From NCBI GenBank assembly GCA_019925795.1, contig CM034312.1:28671914-28735913 (forward strand): a stretch of DNA of 64,000 nt. The letters are read 5' to 3'. This DNA is from Dendrobium chrysotoxum. Lineage: Eukaryota; Streptophyta; Magnoliopsida; Asparagales; Orchidaceae. Positions 24,401-32,200 of the stretch are shown in pieces (within the stretch, counting starts at the first letter, position 1; every line of letters starts with the position of its first letter). Under the pieces are notes generated by a model, which saw only the letters and a list, made by a program, of their open reading frames with translations, had not been told where the DNA came from and did no database searches. The position numbers and the translations under genes are program-made.

Positions 24401-27129
24401 GACTTACCCACCTCTTCTGGCCTTTTGGGTGCAGGTAATTTGAAGTCTGGCTTTTTCAGAAGATTTTTTAATATCCTCTTTAAAGCCTCCTTCTTAAATG
24501 GATAAGTCTTACTAATCATCACATTAAACCTTTCCCTTCTTTCTTTTATTTCTTCTGGGGTAAGGTAAGGTCGTGGCTGGTTAAACTGTGGCTGAGATTG
24601 TGGTGGTGGATACTGTCTCTGATACTGTGGTGGTGTATACTGAGGCCCCTGATACTGCTGACTGTAGAACTGTGAAGGGGGATTTTCTGCCTGAATTTTC
24701 ATTGGCTGCTTTCCCTTATCAACAGCTGACACCGTCCCAGATTTCTTCTCAAAGACCTTCTGGGGTTTCAGCTTTTTAGGATCTGAAGAGGACTGATCAG
24801 TAAGGAAAGTGAACTGTGAAGCTTCTTCTTGTAGGCTGGAGGCTTTATTGAGCAGTTTTTCAAATGTCTTGATGGTAAATCCTTTCAAAAGAAAGGCTAC
24901 CGGTCCATGAATGTTCTTAAGCAGAATCTCAATCGCGTGTTGCTCCTGCAATTGAGGTTCACATTTCATGCTCAAATTCCTCCACCTTAGTATATAATCA
25001 ACCAGCTTCTCCCCAGGCTTCTGCTTTTCTATAACAAGATCCCCAACTGTAACGTGATGCTGACTGCCTGCAAACTTCTTGACAAACATGTTTTCCAGCT
25101 CTGTAAAACTGTGCACTAAACCATTGGGTAAATCTGCATACCAGTCAAAAGCCACCCCTGACAGACTACTAACAAACTGCCTGAAGAGTAAAGCATCACT
25201 TCCTCCAGCGTTACAACAACTGGCTCGGAAGTACGCTATGTGCTGTCTAGGGTTTCCGGTACCATCAAAAATCTTGAATGAGGGGGGCACAAATCCCTTT
25301 GGATAGGGAACTGCATCAAACTCCTCTGGGTAGGGCCTACCCTTTGGGGTATACGACGCACTCTGTGACTCAGCTAATGCCTCCCTCACTTGTCTTTCCA
25401 CCATCTGTTTTAGCTCTTTTGATTGAGAGGCTTTGATTTCTGGATCTGATTGGTGTTCTTCTACAGCCTCAATTATCTGTTTCTTCCCTACCACCTGAAC
25501 AGACTCGGGTTGAGAAGACTCAACCTGTGCTCGTGGTGGTAAAGGACCCTGGCACTGGAATGATGCCATAGTGGCCATCATTTCCTCTATCTTCTTCTCC
25601 ATACTTGAGATCTGCTCATCTTTTTGTTTTAGCTGTTGTATAAGGCGTTGAGTTAAGTCTGGCGCAATGCCTTCCTCAACTACGACGTCCTGTATTCCAG
25701 CATCTTCAGCTTGATCATCATGAGCTGATCCCCTTGTTTCCACCATAAGGACATCAGCTACTGCATCATCTAACATGTCATCTTGATCTAAATCAAAGTT
25801 CAATGCATCTTCATCCTCCAGATCTTTAATGCTATTTTTTAGTTCACCTAGCATCTCCTCTATAGACCTTCCGGAAACATAGTGGGGATCAACGGGAACA
25901 TATCTTTCATAGTCCATATGATCTGGAGGGTTAATTTCACGTTTCTCCTCTACTTCGGGTTTTCCTTCTATCATCTTTTCAGGTGAAGCCACTACCAGAG
26001 AAGCAACTTCCTCCTTAGGTCTCCAGATCTTCTTCTCAACTGATGTTGGAGAGAGTTGGCTTGATGATTCCAACCGCCCTACATCCGGATGAGAAGACGA
26101 AGAAGGACCCGTAGAGGGGTGCCTATCTGTTTGGGGAGAAGAGTGGACACGAGAGAACCGCTGAACCTTTCTAACTTCTTGAGGTGTCATGGAGGAAGGA
26201 GACAGCTGACGACTAGTTTTCTGGACAACATACTGAGTACTCTTGGATTTTCTCGACACATCAGTCAAAACAATACTGTCTGTCTTTCTGTCAGATTTCC
26301 TCGGTTCCCTAGGGTATCCATCAGTGAGTGCAGAGATTGCAACAGGTTTGAACTTTCTTTTGCTATCTCTTGCCCTCGACTGACTCACTACCCGGGCTCC
26401 AGTATTCTTCTGACTCGATGCTTCTTCTTCTATCTTTTCATTAATCATCCTTTTCATATTCCTCAAAAACCTTTCCTTGCTTTGGAAATGATTATCTGCA
26501 CACTCTTGGACTATTGCCCTTACCATATTCTGAATGTGTGTTTCCTTATCTTTTACTGGCTCAGTGGCAGACTTTCCAATAGCAGTAGGAACTGAACGAG
26601 CAATCTTCCTCACATCTTCCTCTCCATCAGCAGCGGAGAGAAGATGGAACCTACTACCACTAAGATGTGGAGAGGTAGGAGGAGTTTGCTCATTCTGATT
26701 TGATAGTCCCAATTTTTCCATTCTCCTCTTTGTTCGACGATTTTTATTTCTCCTCTGAGTTTTAGTCATAATCGTCGACATGTTGGAAGAGGAGCCTATT
26801 TCAAACTTGCTTGGAGCACTGAAAGGAGTAACACTGTCTGCTACGACAACTGATTTGAGTTTCTGATTCTGGCTAGGCTGTTCAATTCTAGCAAACACTG
26901 AGGGCCTAGGGGCTACAGGGGCAGTCTGAGACCCACATCCCAAAGTGAACTCTAGAATAGGCTTCTGGTTTGCAATTTCAGCAGGTGGGACAATAGTAAA
27001 CTCAGGTCCACTAACAGACAACTGCAAATCCTCAAATCCTTTTCCAAATTTGATTATACTTCCGTCAGCAAAAGGATTGTAGGCCAAGTTCATATTATCC
27101 GACAAGGAAAAGATTAGTTTACCCATCAT
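18460..27129 (-). CDS. Gag-Pro-Pol polyprotein of the Tat-like retrotransposon
   Basis: A single uninterrupted frame encodes about 2889 aa counted from the first ATG at 27129 (a second follows directly; the frame is open 15 bp further upstream but only from a TTG codon). In order: a ~600-aa charged N-terminal extension; gag capsid-like region about 595-850 (FDWYADLPNG, YILRWRNLSM); a C-x2-H-x4-H-x4-C finger near 912-930; aspartic protease with LVDPGAS near 1335; an acidic linker; reverse transcriptase about 1830-2050 with YIDD at 1997-2000; gypsy RNase H about 2140-2270; a second RNase H-like domain about 2285-2420 (YFDGAAS, NNEAKYEAL, NSMADALAKL); integrase with H-H-C-C finger about 2535-2580 and catalytic D2668 and E2704, 35 residues apart; and a C-terminal GPF module with no chromodomain. 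Where the first catalytic Asp is expected (WGMDIIG) there is N2607, so integration activity is probably lost. Confidence 0.95.
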   Translation of the reverse strand: MMGKLIFSLSDNMNLAYNPFADGSIIKFGKGFEDLQLSVSGPEFTIVPPAEIANQKPILEFTLGCGSQTAPVAPRPSVFARIEQPSQNQKLKSVVVADSVTPFSAPSKFEIGSSSNMSTIMTKTQRRNKNRRTKRRMEKLGLSNQNEQTPPTSPHLSGSRFHLLSAADGEEDVRKIARSVPTAIGKSATEPVKDKETHIQNMVRAIVQECADNHFQSKERFLRNMKRMINEKIEEEASSQKNTGARVVSQSRARDSKRKFKPVAISALTDGYPREPRKSDRKTDSIVLTDVSRKSKSTQYVVQKTSRQLSPSSMTPQEVRKVQRFSRVHSSPQTDRHPSTGPSSSSHPDVGRLESSSQLSPTSVEKKIWRPKEEVASLVVASPEKMIEGKPEVEEKREINPPDHMDYERYVPVDPHYVSGRSIEEMLGELKNSIKDLEDEDALNFDLDQDDMLDDAVADVLMVETRGSAHDDQAEDAGIQDVVVEEGIAPDLTQRLIQQLKQKDEQISSMEKKIEEMMATMASFQCQGPLPPRAQVESSQPESVQVVGKKQIIEAVEEHQSDPEIKASQSKELKQMVERQVREALAESQSASYTPKGRPYPEEFDAVPYPKGFVPPSFKIFDGTGNPRQHIAYFRASCCNAGGSDALLFRQFVSSLSGVAFDWYADLPNGLVHSFTELENMFVKKFAGSQHHVTVGDLVIEKQKPGEKLVDYILRWRNLSMKCEPQLQEQHAIEILLKNIHGPVAFLLKGFTIKTFEKLLNKASSLQEEASQFTFLTDQSSSDPKKLKPQKVFEKKSGTVSAVDKGKQPMKIQAENPPSQFYSQQYQGPQYTPPQYQRQYPPPQSQPQFNQPRPYLTPEEIKERRERFNVMISKTYPFKKEALKRILKNLLKKPDFKLPAPKRPEEVGKSDQQNYCPYHQMLGHQLEDCFTFKEWLDRNIRSGAVVIPKEYLVDPGQGSAKCVTGEPIVPASSLNSDSTWDIALSRSSKKFLNKLYFSSLQESLGAQKPLQVDLIVPKGDVEMTPPSELKGAQVSQGPTVQEKEDTRDCFVAFSSVDCDVSSRVVFSADGETVILNPLILDDFYFVPCDDVKSMKKDSVYILSISDSDVTDDLKNLPENDSLNNQFNLKELKHSLGYYSDSDAPALDLQGTPICIEAEMSDSENLTEVQSELAEVKVDNPHVASSEEIVQIKLRSGKVLPPQASSGDKGKQVVDEPESSLPPQPVPLQGPVESEIPKVDYNVLAHLRKLPAKLSIYDALILSKEMREALIKALLDPDICMAQLAAVQPDEALCSKGVPEISFSDEDLCLGTADHNRPLYITVNIDNFRLSRILVDPGASVNIMTLRTLAYLRIDVRKLSSDKMILRGFNENGERALGSVTLLLEIEEFKTEAKFHIIDSPTSFNALLGRPWLHEYRMVPSSLHQCIKYIRDGVEHCIKGDLQPFSIHEVGIYEDAAYYLPKKQTVPKDLKLAKSEIALEKKNEKEKEKEEKRDEEYPCLEDSIRWHPAPPSQRGGRITQWGRGRGRGWQNYESATYEIIQKQTPTMHIDLESDSEDESCVSKAENNNKRPKFEISLEHDSDDDKIKAKIEDDSDLSTYEKLKGYVKTLALTPLSQHSIAGLAVKVSSALSDDCKTAKFIPSSSKNVETDVHIDDPLMNEIVELPFDWYPYGVKNLIKQGLTPSTWTKRQAQSFENLWNTEYYKPNSRAGLGFSTVCPFDDDDYCLVITNNLGSDRLFMKDIEILNEFCLETSDDSDDFQVKEAPPELEEEIQSTVDELKEINLGNVENPRPTFISALLNEDESTNLVKLLSEFKDCFAWSYNEMPGLSPEIAVHKLEIQPDMIPIKQAPRRMRLEIEQQVVTEVKKLIDAGFIREEKYPSWLASIVPVKKKNGQIRVCIDYRDLNKAYPKDEFPLPIPELMVDIASEHAIFSFMDGSSGYNQIKMAPEDEKFTAFRTPIGVFCYKVMPFGLKNAGATYQRAMTRIFDDLIHQQVECYIDDLVVKNRQREDHLHDLRIIFERLRRYDLKMNPLKCAFGVTSGKFLGFVVRHRGIEIDPSKIKAILDIPSPKSLTQLRSLQGRLAYLRRFISNLSGRCQPFAALCKKDARFHWDEKCQNAFESIKQYLLTPPVLAAPIPGKPLILYTAALDSSLGALLAQTNEEGKENALYYLSRRLLPTEANYPPIEKHCLALIFAAQKLRHYMLAHKINLISRVNPLQYLMTRPTLSGRLAKWSMFLLQFDITFIPLCAIKGQAVADFLAAHPIPAESPLNDDLPDEQIMSLEEQEGNTWELYFDGAASSQKIRESQEVILGKAGIGLVFITPEKGLLRYSYHLLEPCTNNEAKYEALIIGLELAISMEIREIKIFGDSQLIINQVAGIYKVLKPKLLPYHQYTMKLLEQIPSVTLYKIPRGRNSMADALAKLAKELACIEEESISIEVQGRKILSPIDLEYINKKFPSEGEIVLAIDDDTVDWRQPFIDYLQENKLPREKSAAYQIKRRALSYTLMNGILYRRSFDQLWLRCLSKQEAQRIVTEVHAGLCGAHQSGPKMKMKIKRLGYYWPSMIDDCMSLARRCHQCQVHGVVLHQPPNVLHPTIASWPFESWGMNIIGPIDPPSSKGHRFILAAADYFSKWAEAVPLREVKTHNVLQFFRDHIVYRFGIPRQIISDNGPSFKSTKMNNFPKRHNIDWRYSTSYYPQANGLAEAFNKTLVGILKRILEDNKRQWHEKLGEALWAYRTTCRTPTQSTPFALVFGAEAVLPLEVQLPSLRVAINNCITSEQNARLRLEELEGLEEKRLQAQQNLELYKSRMAQAHDKMVRPRTFRVGELVLVLRRPILTHRRFGGKFEPTWEGPFVVEKVYQGGSYQLVDCKGDRPMLPINGRYLKKYYV

Positions 27130-29253
27130 TTTCTTGAAATTCAAGAAAAATTTTGAATTAGTCTTTTGAATAAATTATTTTAATTGCAAAAGCTTAATTG
27201 ACCCAACCAAATAATTCAAGTCTTATCTCATCGCATATATATCGAGTTATATTAAAATATAACTGCAATACATAATGTTGAGATGAGAATGAATATTATT
27301 TAGTGTTTCAATTTTCACTCTAAGAATTTGGACCCAGTGCTAAGTCAAACATCAAGCTACAATAAAAATGTAACTGCAACGTGAAAGTCAAGTGTATGCT
27401 TTAATATCACTTGAAAGATCGAGATGCGCCAAGAGTTCTAATATTTATTGATTTTTCAGATTTCTTATAATAATAACTTAACTAGTCAAATGCGGAAGCT
27501 GATGATTTGATATATAAAGATGGTGATTATTCTCTAGTTATCACAATAAAATAATGTTCTCAGATTTTCACCAAGCAGTTATAATAGAAAATAAGATGCA
27601 TGAAAAATAAAGTGCGGAAAATAAAATCAGAAAGAGCACACCAGATTTATAGTGGTTCGGTCAACCTATGACCTACGTCCACTCCCCGGAGCCTCCTCTC
27701 CGGCTATTGCACTATCACTATAATGTCTCTCCTTTAGCCCCCTCAGCTAGGCGGAGAAGCCCTTACAAACTCTCTTCCACCAACCCGGTGCGGCAGAGGA
27801 CCGTACTCCTTTCACAGGCAGAGAACCTTGACTTCTTTTCACCCTCCTGGTGAGGCAGAGGACCTTGAATCACTTTCACCTTCCCCGGTGCGGCGGAGTA
27901 GCCGGGTCTTTTGACACCAAAGAGGTCTTCTTCTTCCCAAAGCTTCCCTCAAGACAAACCTTGACTCTTAGAGGAACTCAGGTGCAAGTTCGCCGGAGCA
28001 ACCGTGTGAAAACCCCCTCTCACACTCCCTTGAAGCCCACAAGGATCTTCTCCCTAGCCCAAAGCTCTCTCTTCAAGCTTTCTTTAGAAGAAAAACAACT
28101 CAATGAATGCCCAAAAAGACTCCTACAAAGTCTTATGAGAAAGCTTAAATAGAGGGCTTCAAAAAACCCTAAAAATCCAATTCAGCCGTCAAAGATCGTA
28201 CAGTACGATCGCAGGATCGTCCAGTACAATGTGCAGAATTTGACCTGTTAGTACTGTACGATCTCAGAATCGTACAGTACGATTAGTTCAATCGAAGTGC
28301 AGTTCGTCCAGGACGAATCCTGGGACGACCAAAATCATCTCTGATCATCGTACAGTACGATCCAGTTCGTACAGTACGATCCAAATATCAAAATTACGCA
28401 GATTCGATTGAATAATCACAGGATTAAATTAGGTAATATTTTAAACATCGTACAGTACGATTAGGATCGTACAGTACGAATAGAATAATTTTTAAATTCA
28501 AATTTTTGCCTAATTTAATGATCGACGGGGTTTCTAATTATACCAGATCGTCCAGTACGATGTGGTGTTCGTACTGTACGATTAGTTATATTTCGAAAGA
28601 ATTTTTTTCTAGAAAAATAAAATATTTTAATTAATTTCTGTAACACCAGATCGTACAGTACGATCCAAATCGTACAGTACGATGTACAGAAAAATTAAAA
28701 TATTTAACATTAAATTTTCTCCCATTGTGTGTGTGTGCACGGTCACCAGGCTATCATGCACCTTTACAGGACTTGACTCAAGAAGTAAAAATAAATAAAT
28801 GAAAATTACATTTTTTTTCAACATAACCTATTCTACCTAGTCTTGAGCCTTGAATCTTCAAAGACCGATGCCTGTTGTACCTGAAATGTTAGTCAACACA
28901 CAAACATGTATACACAACAAACACTAGGAGAAATAAAGAGCCAATCAATAATATTGTTATCATCAAAATCATAAACTCGGGAGCCCGAGTTGTAACACAA
29001 CGTTCAAGTTAGCACGTAGGGATTCCATTTTCTGATTATTTAGACAAAAAGGTCATTAAAGGAACTTCCCGTCGATATTTTGACGGGGGTCCAAAATAAG
29101 ACCTCTACAATTTCTTTTAGATACCGGCCAAATTATTCAAGAATGAAATGAATAATATAACCGGCGGAAGAAAGGTAGTTACAACCCATGCCAAGCACAA
29201 GTATACTACTGATGTAAGAGTATGAATCACTGCTAAAGAGGAGAGAGGATAGA
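27130..29253 (-). other. Leader of the Tat-like element, probably carrying a nested insertion
   Basis: This 2.1-kb region lies between PBS and gag-pro-pol. In Ogre elements an extra ORF can occupy this place; none is recognised here. The part from about 27630 to 28180 reads like sequence common in plant copia LTRs (gtggttcggtcaacc, cctacgtccactcc, cccggtgcggc), and 28930-29010 ends in a gttgtaaca motif. A solo LTR or fragment between roughly 27490 and 29013 is possible but no target duplication was found. The palindrome array sits in the middle. Confidence 0.5.
28195..28683. repeat. Array of paired 15-bp palindromes, consensus ATCGTACAGTACGAT
   Basis: Thirteen copies or close variants of an odd palindrome (seven-base arms ATCGTAC / GTACGAT around one base) start at 28195, 28216, 28248, 28269, 28302, 28347, 28366, 28447, 28466, 28547, 28568, 28650 and 28669. 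Twelve of them form doublets spaced 19 or 21 bp start to start. The doublets at 28248, 28347, 28447, 28547 and 28650 recur about every 100 bp, while the sequence between them is not conserved. The copy at 28302 (TTCGTCCAGGACGAA) has changed in both arms and is still a perfect palindrome. Hairpins in RNA or paired binding sites for a dimeric protein are possible roles; none is established. Confidence 0.85.
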
Positions 29254-29271
29254 TCCCCAGTGGAGTCGCCA
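29254..29271 (-). other. Primer binding site of the Tat-like element
   Basis: On the minus strand it reads TGGCGACTCCACTGGGGA, beginning 9 bp after the CCCACCA end of the 5' LTR. It starts with TGG, as expected for pairing with a tRNA 3' CCA end. The older element has the same site with one change (39740-39757) at the same distance from its LTR. I have not identified the tRNA; Ogre-type elements are reported to use tRNA-Arg. Confidence 0.85.
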
Positions 29272-29280
29272 GAAAAACCT

Positions 29281-32200
29281 TGGTGGGAAAATTTATGTCG
29301 CCACACAGATTTTGTGTTCTCCTATTTTGTAATCGAATACTGCATTAAGAATAAAGTACAGTCCAGGAAACTGACACAATATTCTATAATGGATTCAATA
29401 TCAAAACAGGATTTTAGAAAATAATATTTCTATAGTCAAACACAATTCTATGAATAACATATCATCTTGAGAGATGAACACGAAATTCTGTAGAATGTGT
29501 TTAAAAATAGAAATATAGTTTTGAAAAGTTCATCCATCCCTTTATTTAGGTGTAATAAGGAGAATATTGTATCATCTGAAAAGACGAACATAATATTCTT
29601 CAAAAACACCCAAAAGAAAGAATGGGTTTTATAAAAGTCATCATTTCTAAAATTGAACATAATAAATAGAATATTATATTACCTGCAAAGATAATAATAA
29701 TATTCTATAAATATGTTTAAAGTTAGAAATGAGATTTTAAAACATGTCTGCGTTCCCAAAGATTTTTCCCTTGTTTTATAAAAATAAAACAAGGTTTATT
29801 TTAATCTGGGGTTCTCAAATCCCTATAGGGGCAAGCCCCTATAGTTAATTACATCCTAGGAGGGGTACTCCTAAGAAAACTCTCGATTAAAGCAGTGATT
29901 TTGTACCTTCTGATTACAAAGTAGAAGACAAGGAAAGAAGTAGAGATTTCCAAGGAGAAAACTCAAGATTGAACAGTTATTAATGAGTCAAAGGAAGAAA
30001 AGTAGGAGGTACCGGATTCTGAGAAGCTCAGAGGCAACCTCAGTCTACCCTATGTTGGGCTTTACATTTTAAGAGAGAACTTTTTAAGTTTGAATTGACA
30101 TTTTATTAGAAATGTGGGATTTTATTCCCGAAGGGTGAGGACTTAAGATTCACAAATCTGCCTCAGAACCTAAATCTAATTTGGGTACTACAAAGTAGTG
30201 ACCCGAACCTGACTAATGCAATGCAAATCTGGACTTACCCCGGCCTGGATTGGGGAGCCAGCTAACCACCTAGGCGCTTCAAATCCATGTGTCCAGTCTC
30301 TTATGAAAGATGGGTAGGGACGTTATTTAAGTTTTGAGAAATCGGGGCCGACATCTAAGACAAAATCTAATTGGCCACTTTACTTATGTAGGGTAAATGA
30401 TGCCTAGGAGCATAATGCAATTAAAATTTTAGACTCTTTTAATTTGTATCTAATGCAATGCATGCTAATTGACTCGAATGCATAAAATGATTTATGAAGC
30501 AGTTTTAAAATCAGGCTTAGAAAATAGATTTTTCCCTAGAGATTGCACAACATCCCCTTGACAGAACTGTACCCTAATAGGTCAGGTGGTCTGCCAGAAC
30601 CCGCAGGCGGGGAGGTGCCTAACAAGGAAGAGAAAGTAATAATATGATTATGCTGACTCTCGACGGTCCGAGCTTACTTCTTAGATTCGTTAGAGTTTCT
30701 ATGTGAGCCTAAAAAATTTTATTTTAAATTTCAAGTAGAAAAAGTTTATCGTGATCCTTACCAAAAAACACTCCGATGCGTATCCAGGCTAAAACAAAAC
30801 ACGGCATGCAAGAGTCCTAAAAAAAAAACTAGTGCACAAACAAAGTAAACACTCAAATTAAATTATCCAAAAATATAATGTCCAATGTCCAGTTTATTTA
30901 CAACCCAGGGTCTACTGAAAAAGTAAAGTGGCCGGGCACCACTGACAACAAACCCGGATTCTAATCCTAAGACTGACGCAAGTGATTTCAAAATGGGATA
31001 TACTTTTCTTCTTATCTTCGTTTCTTCGTCTTCTTCTATTCGTCACTTCTTTGTCTTCTTTCCTTTACGAGCTTCTTGGATCCGCTACGAGCTCCTTGGG
31101 TCCGCTACGAGCTCCTTAGATCCGCCAGGCCTGGATATCCAAATGAAAAGAAACTCATCCCCGAAGGGGTATTTTCTTTTCTCTTTGGATATTAGAACTA
31201 CCCTAACTTGGCTTTCCAAATAGAAGAGAATACTCCCTTAAGGGACATTCTTTTCTCTTTGGATTCCGAGTTGGGTGTGATATCCCACTTTTGAATCACT
31301 TTCACAACATTTGACTTTAACAAAAATATATTTACATTACATTACATCCCAGAAAAAAAAAGAAAATCTAGACACACCTGCAGGGTTATCCTAAGCATTT
31401 ATAATAAAATCATTCCCAAGCAGTTATAGATTCATATTAAATTCATCAGCCTCACTTGGCCATGCTCTTTTAATTTTAAGGGGGCTTAGCATTTTCTGAA
31501 GCACTTGCAGAAAATATTGTTAATTTAAATCTTTAATTTTCCCCCTTTTTATTTAGCCCTGCACGAGCATGGCCACCTGCATAAGATTTTGTGAGCATCC
31601 AGATCGTTCCTAACCTAGGGGTAATCTATCGCCCATCACATCATATCACAGAGAGCAATAAAAGTAAAACAAACACTCAATGTCAATCATACAAGCATGC
31701 AATGAAAACCGAGAAAGCCCGTCACACAACAGCAAGAAAGTAAACACCGGCCTAACCTAGAGCTAGAGTCGGTTGTCCTAGCAAACAAATCTAAGTGTGT
31801 GCAGTAGGCTGTGTGGTTTGGATGCATCCTGAGTTTACTTTTAGTTAAAGTTATCTAACTGATTGAAATTGATTTGTTGAAGGGTCAAAGGGAATTTTAG
31901 TTCAGATTTAAGTTTTTGTATCTTTACTGTTTTGAAGTTTGTTTTAGATTGAATTTTGATTGTTAAAGTTGATTAATAGGGTTTTGTTATTTAGTCATTT
32001 GAGTTAACCATTTTCTTTTAGATTATTTTAATTAATGATTTATTGAATTTTTAATAATTTATTAAACATTTTAAAATTTTGTTAATCTTAAATCATTTAT
32101 TGGAATTTTAATTGACTTATTAAAGTGTTAGTGTTTTATTAAAATTTTAATGATTTTATTTGATTTGTTAATGATTTATTAAATTGTTGAGGGTTTATTA

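Noticed and set aside
18460..27129. Endogenous pararetrovirus (caulimovirid) as the source of the large frame
   Set aside because: There is an integrase with an H-H-C-C finger, LTRs, a PBS, a PPT and a target duplication, and no movement-protein motif; these mean an LTR retrotransposon.
27130..27144. TTG codon at 27144 as the polyprotein start
   Set aside because: A non-ATG start is not needed; two ATG codons follow at 27129 and 27126, and the older copy starts its MSGKLIF with an ATG at the same place.
28195..28683. CRISPR-like array
   Set aside because: The repeats are 15-bp palindromes in a plant retrotransposon, come in doublets, and have variable spacers; nothing else of a CRISPR system is present.
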